The position numbers and the translations under genes are program-made. Below are positions 1 through 7,225 of a stretch of 17,256 nucleotides of DNA, in pieces (the first letter of the stretch is position 1; the number at the start of each line of letters is the position of its first letter). Source of the stretch: Rubritepida sp. (GTDB lineage: Bacteria; Pseudomonadota; Alphaproteobacteria; Acetobacterales; Acetobacteraceae); the NCBI GenBank assembly GCA_014376425.1, contig JACMRO010000366.1:1-17256 (forward strand), read 5' to 3'. Under the pieces are notes generated by a model. It made no database searches. It was not told the origin of the DNA and saw only the letters and a program-made list of their open reading frames with translations.

Positions 1-2
1 AG

Positions 3-401
3 GAGCGCGGCCTGACCTACGGCATCGGCGCCGGTATGGACGTGCTGTTCCGCCGCGGTGTCATCGTCGGCCAGGCCAGCACCGACAACCGCAATGCGCC
101 TGAGATGCTGGCGCTGCTGCGGCAATCCTGGCTGAGCATGGCCGAGTCCGGCCCGACCCAGGATGAGCTGTCCGAAGCGGTGGACTTCCTGAACGGCAGC
201 CTGCCGCTGCAGTTCAGCGACAGCCGGCGCATCGCCGGCGGGTTGTTGAGCCTGATGCAGAATGACCGCACGCCGGAATGGCTGGCCGGACGGCCGGCGC
301 GACTCTCCGCGCTGACCCGGGCGGATGTGGCGGCGGCGGCCAGGCGCTTTGGCGCAGCGCCGCTCTCGGTGGTGGTAGCGGGCCAGCCCGTAGGGCTGTA
401 G
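3..401 (+). CDS. M16 (pitrilysin/insulinase-like) peptidase, C-terminal fragment
   Basis: The reading frame is open from the left edge of the window and ends with TAG at 399-401, giving the last 132 residues of a longer protein. It begins ERGLTYGIGAGMD, which resembles the R-x-x-x-GL-x-Y motif of the C-terminal domain of M16 peptidases, where the R/Y pair helps bind substrate. The tail has the helix-rich pattern of that domain, including a segment with DELSEAVDFLNGSLPL and a final strand LSVVVAGQP. The zinc motif HxxEH would lie upstream, outside the window, so it cannot be said whether this copy is catalytic or the inactive half often encoded next to it. The stop lies 8 nt before pgi, so the two are probably co-transcribed. 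Confidence 0.8.
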   Translation, partial: ERGLTYGIGAGMDVLFRRGVIVGQASTDNRNAPEMLALLRQSWLSMAESGPTQDELSEAVDFLNGSLPLQFSDSRRIAGGLLSLMQNDRTPEWLAGRPARLSALTRADVAAAARRFGAAPLSVVVAGQPVGL

Positions 402-409
402 GACGGGTC

Positions 410-2056
410 ATGGATGATGTGACCGACGCGTGGAATGCGGTGCTGGACGCCGGGCGTTTGCCGCGCGCCGATGGCAGCGACCCGCGCGGCATTCGCACCC
501 TGTTTGCGGCCGACCCGGCGCGGTTCGAACGCTTCTCCTTCCGTGCCGACAACCTGTTGCTCGACCTCAGCAAGACCGCGATCGACGACCGCGCCATGGC
601 GGCGCTGCTGGAACTGGCGCGGGTCACCGGCGTGGCGGCGCGACGCGACGCCATGGCCGCGGGCGAACACGTCAACGTCACCGAACATCGCCGCGCGCTG
701 CACATGGCATTGCGGGCCCCCGCGGGGGCGACCCGCGGCTCGGGCGGGGCGGCTGTTGCGGCTGAGATCCATTCGACGCTGAGCCGCATGCATGCCTTCA
801 CCCAGGCAGTGCATGGCGGCGCGCTGCGCGGCGCCACCGGCCAGCGCTTCACCCACATCCTGAACATCGGCATCGGCGGCAGCGACCTGGGGCCGGTGAT
901 GGCGGGGCGGGCGCTGGTCAACCCCGCTTCGCCGATGGCCGCGCTGCATCTGGGCAATGTGGACGGGCATGGCTGGCGCGCGCTGCTTTCGACCCTGGAC
1001 CCGGCGCGCACCCTGGTGCTGGTCGCCAGCAAGACCTTCACGACGCAGGAGACGATGGCCAATGCCCATCTGGTGAAGGGTTGGCTGGCGGAGACGCTGG
1101 GCGAGGGCCATGCCGCCTCGCACATGGCGGCGCTATCGACCAACATCGCCGCCTGCGCCGAATTCGGCATCCCGTCGGAGCGCGTATTCCCCTTTGGCGA
1201 CTACGTGGGCGGCCGGTTTTCCATGTGGTCGGCGATCGGCTTGTCGCTGGCTTTGGCGCTGGGCTGGGACGCTTTTGAGCGCATGTTGGAAGGGGCGCGG
1301 GCGATGGACCTGCATTTCCTCAAGGCGCCGCTCGGGGCCAACCTGCCGGTGCTGCTGGCGCTGGTTGAAGTTTGGCACGTCAACGCGATGGGGCTGAACC
1401 GCCGCGCCGTGCTGCCTTATGACGAGCGGCTGCGCCGGCTGCCGGCTCACCTGCAGCAGTTAGAGATGGAGAGCCTGGGCAAGCGGGTGACGCTGGGCGG
1501 CGCGCCGGTGACCCACGCCACCGGCCCCGTGGTCTTCGGCGAACCCGGTTCCTCGGCGCAGCACAGCTTCATGCAGCTGGTGCACCAAAGCCCCGAGCCG
1601 GTGCCGGTCGATTTCATCCTGGTTGCGCGGCCTGACCACCCCTGGGTGGAGAACCACCGTATCCTTCTGGCGCATGGTCTGGCCCAGGCAGAGGGCCTTC
1701 TGGCCGGCCGGGACGAGGCGGCGGTGCGGGCCGAAATGACGGGCGCCGACCCCGCGCGCATCGAACGCCTGCTGCCGCACCGCATCTTCCCCGGCGACCG
1801 GCCCAGCACAACCATCCTGCTGCCGCGCCTCGGGCCTTTCACCTTCGGCCAACTGATCGCGCTCTACGAGCACAAGGTCGCCGTGCTGGGCACGCTGTGG
1901 GACATCAACCCCTTCGACCAGTGGGGCGTCGAGCTGGGTAAGGCGCTGGCCGACCCGCTGCTGGCCGAACTGACCCGGGGCGAGGCAGCGGCGAGCCAGC
2001 ACGACGCCAGCACCGAAGGTCTGCTGCGCGAGATTCTCCGCCTGCGCGGCGACTAG
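410..2056 (+). CDS. pgi: Glucose-6-phosphate isomerase
   Basis: A 548-aa cytoplasmic enzyme that interconverts glucose-6-phosphate and fructose-6-phosphate in glycolysis and gluconeogenesis. The length matches the bacterial Pgi family (about 550 aa). Visible motifs are GIGGSDLGP (154-162) and SKTFTTQET (207-215) for phosphate binding, PGI signature 1 DYVGGRFSMWSAIG (264-277), and signature 2 GTLWDINPFDQWGVELGK (494-511). The expected catalytic residues are present: E354 in MES, H385 in AQHS and K511 at the end of signature 2. The ATG at 410 is chosen because it gives family length and follows AGGAC; in-frame codons upstream overlap the peptidase gene. It sits 8 nt after the M16 gene, suggesting read-through transcription. 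The reading frame shows no defect. Confidence 0.98.
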   Translation: MDDVTDAWNAVLDAGRLPRADGSDPRGIRTLFAADPARFERFSFRADNLLLDLSKTAIDDRAMAALLELARVTGVAARRDAMAAGEHVNVTEHRRALHMALRAPAGATRGSGGAAVAAEIHSTLSRMHAFTQAVHGGALRGATGQRFTHILNIGIGGSDLGPVMAGRALVNPASPMAALHLGNVDGHGWRALLSTLDPARTLVLVASKTFTTQETMANAHLVKGWLAETLGEGHAASHMAALSTNIAACAEFGIPSERVFPFGDYVGGRFSMWSAIGLSLALALGWDAFERMLEGARAMDLHFLKAPLGANLPVLLALVEVWHVNAMGLNRRAVLPYDERLRRLPAHLQQLEMESLGKRVTLGGAPVTHATGPVVFGEPGSSAQHSFMQLVHQSPEPVPVDFILVARPDHPWVENHRILLAHGLAQAEGLLAGRDEAAVRAEMTGADPARIERLLPHRIFPGDRPSTTILLPRLGPFTFGQLIALYEHKVAVLGTLWDINPFDQWGVELGKALADPLLAELTRGEAAASQHDASTEGLLREILRLRGD

Positions 2057-2057
2057 C

Positions 2058-2081
2058 GCGGCGCGGCCGGGGCAGCGCCGC
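2058..2081. terminator. GC hairpin between convergent pgi and chemoreceptor genes
   Basis: GCGGCGC (2058-2064) and GCGCCGC (2075-2081) form a perfect 7-bp stem with a 10-nt loop, directly after the pgi stop and in the 59-nt gap between converging genes. There is no T-tract on either side, so a role as an intrinsic terminator is only suggested by position. Confidence 0.35.
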
Positions 2082-2115
2082 CGGCATCAGGGCAGCGGCA
2101 AAGCGGCCAGGGTTC

Positions 2116-3609
2116 CTACGCCGCCAGCTCCTTTGAATTTGCGGCCGCCTGCCGCGTGCGCGCCTCCGCGGTGGCAGCGGTGGTGGCTATCTTCTCCATG
2201 CCGCGTCCCAGATCTTCCACCGCCTGCGCCGCGGACTGCATGTTGGCCGACATCTCCCGTGTCACGCTGCCCTGCTGTTCCACCGCGGCGGCCACGGTGC
2301 CTGTGATGCGGTCGATCTGCGCAATCGCCTCGGTGATGGAGCGGATGGTGGCGACGGCGCCGGACACTGCCGCCTGCACCTGGGCGACCTGGCCGGCGAT
2401 GTCCTCGGTCGCGCGCGCGGTCTGGCTGGCCAGGCCCTTCACCTCGCTGGCGACCACGGCAAAGCCCTTGCCGGCTTCGCCCGCCCGGGCCGCCTCGATG
2501 GTGGCGTTGAGCGCCAGCAGGTTGGTCTGGCCGGCAATGTTGGTAATCAGGCCCACCACCTCGTTGATCTTGCCGGCGGCATCGACCAGTTCGCTGATGA
2601 TCTGGGTGGCGCGCTGCGCCTCACTTGTCGCGGCCGAGGTGGAACGGGAGGCGTCGACGATTTGGCGGCCGATCTCACCAACCGACGCGGCCAGCTCCTC
2701 TGCCCCCGCCGCCACCGCCTGCACGTTGAGCGAGGTGGCACGCGCGGCGCCCACCACGCCCGCCGCCTGCCGGCTGGTGTCGGTCACCATCGCGTCCACC
2801 TCCATCAGCTCCGACGTCACGAACCGCCCCAGCTCCTGCCGACGGACGCGTTCGGCCACCTGGGCGGTAACGTCGGTGACGTATTTCACCACCTTGCCAG
2901 GCCTGCCGTCTGCGGCAAGGATCGGGTTGTAGCTCGCCTGAATCCATACCTCGCGGCCGCCCTTCGCCAGGCGACGGAATTCCGCGATCTGGAAGTTGCC
3001 TTCACGCAGCGAAGGCCAGAAGCGGGCATATGGCGCGCCGGCCGCCTCCTTCGCGTCCATGAAGATGCGGTGGTGCCGGCCGCGCAATTCCTCCATCGTG
3101 TAGCCCATCACCTGCAGGAAATTGGCGTTGGCGGCCAGGATGTTGCCGTCGAGGTCGAACTCGATCACCGCCTGGCTGCGATTGATGGCGGCATTCTGGC
3201 TGGCGTGCTCGGTCGCGCGCAGTTTCTCCACGGTGATGTCCTGCGCGATCTTGATCACGCGGTCGGGCTTGCCGCCGGCAACGGTGACGGGGCAGTAGCT
3301 GGCCTGAAGCCAAACCTCCCGGCCGTCCTTGGTGATGCGCTTGAACTGCGCCGTCTGATCCTGCCCGGCGCGCAGTTTTTCCCAGAATTGCCGATACTCC
3401 GCGCTTTGCGCCACGGCCGGCGGCAGCAAGGCGCTGTGCGGCTTGCCCAGCAGTTCCTCCGCGCTGTAGCCGAGAAGGGACAGGAATAGCGGGTTTGCCT
3501 CCCGCACGGTGCCATCCATGTCGAAGATAATGACGGCGTGGGACGCATCGATCGCCGCCAGCGTGGAGCGTGCCACGTTGCGAAATCGATTGAAGAACCA
3601 GTCTGCCAT
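2116..3609 (-). CDS. Soluble methyl-accepting chemotaxis protein with two PAS domains
   Basis: A 497-aa chemoreceptor. PAS domain 1 spans about residues 20-127 and PAS 2 about 142-249. The two are clear duplicates, each with F-D-x-DG near the start, GREVW-(L/I)-QASY and a closing D-(I/V)-T. The rest is the helical signalling domain, with the highly conserved tip NLLALNATIEAARAGEAGKG (363-382) that contacts CheA and CheW. There is no signal peptide or transmembrane segment, so the receptor should be cytoplasmic and sense an internal cue, for example redox or a small ligand, through the PAS pair. No CheR-tethering pentapeptide is seen at the C-terminus (KELAA). The ATG at 3609 is preferred over a TTG five codons upstream because GAGGGAG lies 6 nt before it. 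No other chemotaxis gene is present in the window. Confidence 0.95.
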   Translation of the reverse strand: MADWFFNRFRNVARSTLAAIDASHAVIIFDMDGTVREANPLFLSLLGYSAEELLGKPHSALLPPAVAQSAEYRQFWEKLRAGQDQTAQFKRITKDGREVWLQASYCPVTVAGGKPDRVIKIAQDITVEKLRATEHASQNAAINRSQAVIEFDLDGNILAANANFLQVMGYTMEELRGRHHRIFMDAKEAAGAPYARFWPSLREGNFQIAEFRRLAKGGREVWIQASYNPILAADGRPGKVVKYVTDVTAQVAERVRRQELGRFVTSELMEVDAMVTDTSRQAAGVVGAARATSLNVQAVAAGAEELAASVGEIGRQIVDASRSTSAATSEAQRATQIISELVDAAGKINEVVGLITNIAGQTNLLALNATIEAARAGEAGKGFAVVASEVKGLASQTARATEDIAGQVAQVQAAVSGAVATIRSITEAIAQIDRITGTVAAAVEQQGSVTREMSANMQSAAQAVEDLGRGMEKIATTAATAEARTRQAAANSKELAA

Positions 3610-3719
3610 GCGAGTCTCCCTCAAGGCGTTGCGCCCTGGGGTGGTAGCAGCGGCGGGTGAAGCCTTCCTTATCGCGGCCGCGAATCGCCAATTCGCATCG
3701 CTCCGGCGTAAACCGGCGC
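3610..3719. promoter_or_regulatory. Divergent intergenic region with a 6-bp inverted repeat
   Basis: A 110-nt gap between the divergently read chemoreceptor and metal permease must hold both promoters. The clearest structure is the inverted repeat GCGAAT-N5-ATTCGC at 3680-3696, a plausible operator for a dimeric regulator. It does not match the Zur or Fur boxes that I know. No convincing -35/-10 pair was recognised. Confidence 0.4.
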
Positions 3720-4580
3720 ATGGCCGAGATCCTGCCCACCATCCTGGAATACGGCTTCATGCGGCGCGCCCTGGTGGGTGGGCTGGCGCTGGCCCTGTCG
3801 GCCCCGGCGCTGGGCGTGTTCCTGATGCTCAGGCGGATGTCGCTGACCGCCGATGTAATGGGGCATGGCATGCTTCCGGGCGTGGCGCTGGGCTTCATTC
3901 TGGCCGGGCTGTCGGTGCCGGCGCTGGCGCTGGGCGGGCTTGCGGCGGGACTGCTTGTCGTTTTGGGAGCGGGAGCATTGTCGCGCGCCACCGGCGGGCG
4001 GGAGGATGCGGCGCTGACCGCGCTCTACCTGGTGGCGCTGGCCGGTGGCGTGGCGCTGCTGTCCTGGCGCGGCAGCCCGGTCGAGCTGACGCAGGTCTTG
4101 TTCGGCTCGGTGTTGGGGGTGGATCAGCCGGCGCTGCTGCTGATGGCCGGCACCGCCAGCCTTACTTGGCTGTTCCTGGCCTTTGCCTGGCGGCCGCTGG
4201 TGCTGGAGTGTTTCGACCCCGGCTTCGCCCAGGCGGTAGGGGCACGGGGCAGCGCCTGGCACCTGGGCTTCCTGGGCATGGTCGTGCTGAACCTGGTTGC
4301 GGCGTTCGCAGCGATGGGGACGTTGATGGCGGTGGGAGTCATGATGCTGCCGGCCATCGCGGCGCGGCACTGGGCCGGCAGCGTGGGCGGCATGGTCTAT
4401 GCGGCAAGCGGGCTGGCGGTGTTGGCAGTGCTGGCGGGGCTGGCGTTCAGCCTGCACGCGGACGTGCCGGCGGGCCCGGCCATCGTGCTGGCCGCAGGCG
4501 CGCTGTGGGCGGCGTCGGTGCTGTTCGGGCCGCGCGAGGGGTTGCTGGCGCGCTGGCGCCGCAGGCACCTGGCCGGATAA
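3720..4580 (+). CDS. Metal ABC transporter permease, ABC-3/ZnuB family
   Basis: A 286-aa integral membrane protein with about eight hydrophobic helices. It matches the permease component of zinc/manganese ABC importers: YGFMRRALVGG near the N-terminus, LGVFLMLRRMSLTADVMGHG (31-50, the family's conserved segment before helix 2), and AFAAMGTLMAVGVMMLPA (195-212). It would form the translocation channel with an ATPase and a periplasmic metal-binding protein; neither is next to it here. The ATG at 3720 places the start just before the first family-conserved segment; an in-frame GTG at 3657 would add 21 residues without hydrophobic or conserved character. Neither start has a strong Shine-Dalgarno sequence. 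The stop TAA shares its last base with an ATG of the downstream MFS frame. Confidence 0.9.
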   Translation: MAEILPTILEYGFMRRALVGGLALALSAPALGVFLMLRRMSLTADVMGHGMLPGVALGFILAGLSVPALALGGLAAGLLVVLGAGALSRATGGREDAALTALYLVALAGGVALLSWRGSPVELTQVLFGSVLGVDQPALLLMAGTASLTWLFLAFAWRPLVLECFDPGFAQAVGARGSAWHLGFLGMVVLNLVAAFAAMGTLMAVGVMMLPAIAARHWAGSVGGMVYAASGLAVLAVLAGLAFSLHADVPAGPAIVLAAGALWAASVLFGPREGLLARWRRRHLAG

Positions 4581-4584
4581 TGCC

Positions 4585-4660
4585 GGGCAGGGGGCGGGCC
4601 GGGGGGCGGGGCGAGGGTCGGGCCGGGGGTCGGGCCGGGGGGCGGGCCAGGGGGCGGGCG
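4585..4660 (+). repeat. G-rich 12-bp tandem repeat
   Basis: Five full units and flanking partial units of a 12-mer with consensus GGGCCGGGGGGC. Full units lie at 4596-4607, 4608-4619, 4620-4631, 4632-4643 and 4644-4655, with an 11-nt version at 4585-4595 and a partial one at 4656-4660. Units differ at one to three positions. The plus strand carries many runs of 3-6 G with short loops, so it could form G-quadruplexes. The period is four codons; in the MFS frame each unit reads as a Gly/Arg/Ala-rich tetrapeptide. The tract lies between the permease stop and the likely MFS start at 4667. Confidence 0.85.
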
Positions 4661-4666
4661 CTACAG

Positions 4667-5809
4667 ATGGGGGTGTTGTGCGCCGCCGTTGTGCTGGTCC
4701 TATCCGTTTGGTTTGCCGGCACCGCTGCGGCGCCAGCGCTGCTGGCGGCGGGCCGCATCACGCCCGCGCAGGCCGGCTGGCTGGCGGCCTGCGTACAGCT
4801 GGGCTTCGTGGCCGGCACCCTGGCCTCGGCGCTGCTGGGCCTGGCAGATCGCTGGCCGGAGCGTTGGTTCTTCGCGGCGGCGGCGGCACTGGCCGGGGTG
4901 GCCGCCTGGTCGCAATCGGCGCTGGAGCCCGCCGGCCCCGCCGCCTACGCGCTGCGGCTGCTGGCCGGCGCCTGCATGGCGGGCGTCTACCCTGTCGGAA
5001 TGAAGCTGGCCGCGAGCTGGGCGCGGGGCGATCTCGGGTTGTTGATTGGGCTGCTGGTCGGCGCCCTGACGCTGGGGTCGGGCCTGCCGCACCTGCTGGG
5101 CGATCTGGACTGGCAGTTGGCTTATCGCGTGGCCGGGCTGTGCGCGTTGGCCGGCGCCGGGCTGATCCTGGCGTTCCGCCCCGGGCCGTTGCTGGCGCCG
5201 CGCGGCGCATTTCGCCTGGCGGTGCTGCGTGAGGCCTGGTCCGACCCCCGGTTGCGTCTGGCCAATGCCGGCTACCTCGGCCACATGTGGGAGCTCTATG
5301 CCATGTGGGCCTGGATCGGCGCCTTCCTCGGTGCCGGCGGCGGGCCCTGGGTGTTCGCCGTGCTGGCGGCGGGCGCGCTGGGCTGCGTCGGGCTGGGACT
5401 GCTGGCGGACCGCTTCAACCGGGCGCGGATGGCGGCGGCGGCGATGCTGATTTCGGGCTGCTGTGCGCTGTTGATCGGCCCGGCCGCGTTGTGGCTGCCG
5501 GCGCTCGTCTGGCCCGTGGCGTTGCTGTGGGGCGCCGCGGTGGTGGCGGATTCGGCGCAGTTTTCCGCCTGCGTGGTGCAATGCGCCCCGGCCCACGCCA
5601 CCGGCAGCCTGCTGACGGCGCAGACCTGCCTGGGTTTCCTGCTGACCGTGCCGGCGATCCAGTTGATGGCCTGGGTGGGCCCCGCCTGGGGCTGGGGTGC
5701 GGCCTTCATGCTGCTGGCGCCGGGGCCGCTGCTGGGGGCGTGGGCGATGTGGCGGCTTGCACCGCAGCTGGACAGGAGCCCATCCGCCCCCGGCGCCCTG
5801 ATGCGATAG
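4667..5809 (+). CDS. MFS transporter (NarK/cyanate-like group), substrate unknown
   Basis: A 380-aa inner-membrane protein with about 12 hydrophobic helices. Early in the sequence, ITPAQAGWLAACVQLGFVAG (31-50) and LGLADRWPER (57-66) match the helix 1-3 region of small MFS carriers, with the second at the position of the cytoplasmic loop motif A. The second half has another loop GLLADRFNRARM. The start is ambiguous. ATG 4667 begins just before helix 1 and fits family length. ATG 4580 overlaps the permease stop (TAATG) and would add 29 residues made almost only of Gly, Arg and Ala, encoded by the 12-bp repeat. I prefer 4667, but neither start has a good ribosome site. It probably forms an operon with the metal permease. 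The substrate cannot be read from sequence. Confidence 0.85.
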   Translation: MGVLCAAVVLVLSVWFAGTAAAPALLAAGRITPAQAGWLAACVQLGFVAGTLASALLGLADRWPERWFFAAAAALAGVAAWSQSALEPAGPAAYALRLLAGACMAGVYPVGMKLAASWARGDLGLLIGLLVGALTLGSGLPHLLGDLDWQLAYRVAGLCALAGAGLILAFRPGPLLAPRGAFRLAVLREAWSDPRLRLANAGYLGHMWELYAMWAWIGAFLGAGGGPWVFAVLAAGALGCVGLGLLADRFNRARMAAAAMLISGCCALLIGPAALWLPALVWPVALLWGAAVVADSAQFSACVVQCAPAHATGSLLTAQTCLGFLLTVPAIQLMAWVGPAWGWGAAFMLLAPGPLLGAWAMWRLAPQLDRSPSAPGALMR

Positions 5810-5954
5810 AGAAGCGTCGCACCGACGCCAAAGGCAGCCTGGCCGTTTGCCGCCGCCGTTGGCCGGCACCAGATCGCCCAGCGGGGGGGTAATCGCGGAC
5901 GCCGAATTTTTTAGCCAGCCGCACGGTCGAAGTGGCTGAAGCCCCTGCCGCGGG

Positions 5955-6143
5955 TCAAAAGCCCATCGGGTCCCGCTCGAGCAGGCGTGCTCCGCCCAGG
6001 ATCGCGGCCACCGCGGCGAAGCCTGCCAGCGCCACCGGCGCGACCAGTTCCGCGCGTGGTCCCAGCGTCAGCAGCACCGCCACCCCGCCGAGAGCCAGTG
6101 CGAAGCCGACGCTCACCAGGACCAGGCCAATGCGCTGCATCAT
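5955..6143 (-). CDS. Small two-helix membrane protein, unknown function
   Basis: A 62-aa protein beginning MMQRIGLVLVSVGFALALGG. It has two hydrophobic segments (about 4-27 and 33-55) separated by a short polar turn with R and E, and ends LLERDPMGF. The start at 6143 follows GAGAAG about 7 nt upstream; an in-frame ATG at 6158 would add five residues, and the second ATG at 6140 is also possible. Support is the codon pattern, the clean hydrophobic layout and the fact that no better gene occupies this stretch. It is read divergently from the amino-acid binding protein gene. I do not recognise a family. Confidence 0.6.
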   Translation of the reverse strand: MMQRIGLVLVSVGFALALGGVAVLLTLGPRAELVAPVALAGFAAVAAILGGARLLERDPMGF

Positions 6144-6278
6144 GGCAGAACTTCTCATGCCTGCTGTGTGGATAAGCCGCGGGGCGGGAAGCCGCCCGCG
6201 AAAAGGCGATTTCATGGCATTGCAAGCGGGCGGGGCATCGGGGAAGGTCGCGCAGGATCGTTCCCGAGGATCATGCCG

Positions 6279-7169
6279 ATGACGCGTTTCTGGATTGCCG
6301 CCGCTTTCTGTGCAGCCACCCTGCCTGCAATGGCCCAGGCCCCCTCTGCCCAGGCCCCCTCTGCCCAGGCCCCCGCTGGCCAGGCCCCGGCGGCCCAGCC
6401 GCCGCTGCGTTGCGCGGTGGACGGCACCTTCGCACCGCATGCCTTTCCCGCCCTGTCGGGCGGTGTGCAAGGCTTCCAGATCGACCTGTTCCGCGAGGTC
6501 GCCCGCCGCATGGGGCGCGAGATCGTGATCGACAGCGCCAGCTTCTCGGGGCTCATCCCGGCGCTTAACGCCGGCCGGTACGACTTTCTCTGCGCACCTA
6601 CGACGGTGACGCCGGAGCGCGCCGCCAGCCTGCTCTTCACCGAAGGCTATCTGTTCACCGAACTGCAATTCGGCATCCGCCGCGGCACGCCGCCCATCCG
6701 CGCGGAGGAGGACCTGCGCGGCCGCACCATCAGCGTGAACAAGGGCACCCCCTACGAGGCCTGGGTGAACAACAACCGTGAACGGCTGAATCTGACCCTT
6801 CTGGCCTTCGAAAACCAGCCCGATGCGGTGCAGGCGGTGATCCAGGGCCGTGCCTATGCCAACCTCTCGGGCAACACGGTGGTGCGCTACAGCGCCAGCC
6901 GCACACCGCAATACATCGCCGACTTCATCCTGCCCGGCACGCGGCTCCACTGGGGCACGCCGTTCCGGCAGGATAGTGGCGCGATGCGCAACCGGGTCGA
7001 GGACATCATCACCTGCATGAAGCGCGACGGCACGGTAGCGCGGCTGAGCCAGCAATGGTTTGGCGCGGCGCCGGGGCCGGACCAGGCCGAGGTGACGGAG
7101 TTTCCAGGCTATGGCCCGCCCGGCCTGCCGGGGCATGACGCGACGCCGCAGAACCCGAGCTGTTCATAG
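6279..7169 (+). CDS. Periplasmic polar amino-acid-binding protein of an ABC importer (SBP family 3)
   Basis: A 296-aa exported protein. Residues 1-19 form a signal peptide (MTRFWIAAAFCAATLPAMA, cleavage before Q20). A low-complexity linker of QAPSA-type pentapeptides (20-40) follows, then the family-3 binding domain (about 43-262). Recognisable parts are GFQIDLFREVARRMG (65-79), GLIPALNAGRYDF (91-103), the strand FTELQFGIRRG (126-136), DLRGRTISVNKGTPYE (145-160) and the closing helix CMKRDGTVARLSQQWFG (246-262). The tail after 262 is longer than usual and rich in Pro/Gly. It delivers an amino acid, or a similar small solute, to the two permeases that follow. ATG 6279 is preferred over ATG 6273 because GAGG lies 9 nt upstream instead of 3. 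Confidence 0.92.
   Translation: MTRFWIAAAFCAATLPAMAQAPSAQAPSAQAPAGQAPAAQPPLRCAVDGTFAPHAFPALSGGVQGFQIDLFREVARRMGREIVIDSASFSGLIPALNAGRYDFLCAPTTVTPERAASLLFTEGYLFTELQFGIRRGTPPIRAEEDLRGRTISVNKGTPYEAWVNNNRERLNLTLLAFENQPDAVQAVIQGRAYANLSGNTVVRYSASRTPQYIADFILPGTRLHWGTPFRQDSGAMRNRVEDIITCMKRDGTVARLSQQWFGAAPGPDQAEVTEFPGYGPPGLPGHDATPQNPSCS
6336..6395 (+). repeat. 15-bp tandem repeat encoding QAPSA-like pentapeptides
   Basis: Four head-to-tail 15-mers at 6336-6350, 6351-6365, 6366-6380 and 6381-6395. The first two are identical (CAGGCCCCCTCTGCC); the others read Q-A-P-A-G and Q-A-P-A-A. It lies immediately after the predicted signal-peptide cleavage site, so it encodes a flexible N-terminal spacer of the mature binding protein. 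Copy-number change would keep the frame. Confidence 0.9.
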
Positions 7170-7225
7170 CCGCGCCAGGTTAAGCTGGTGCGCCGCTACC
7201 AACGCCGTGTCGAGCCGCTCGTAGC

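Noticed and set aside
17..1170. Long minus-strand open frames opposite the peptidase and pgi
   Set aside because: They are mirror frames of strongly supported genes in GC-rich DNA, rich in Arg/Ala/Pro and without family resemblance.
5907..5912. T6 run downstream of the first MFS gene, as a possible terminator
   Set aside because: No stable stem directly precedes it; the nearest dyads are short and too far away.
6167..6175. Perfect DnaA-box sequence (TTATCCACA on the minus strand)
   Set aside because: It is a single box with no AT-rich unwinding region, cluster of boxes or replication gene nearby, so it does not support an origin.
5911..6225. 104-codon minus-strand frame overlapping the 62-aa membrane protein
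   Set aside because: It is Arg/Gly-rich with no structure; the overlapping frame encodes a clean two-helix protein with better codon use.
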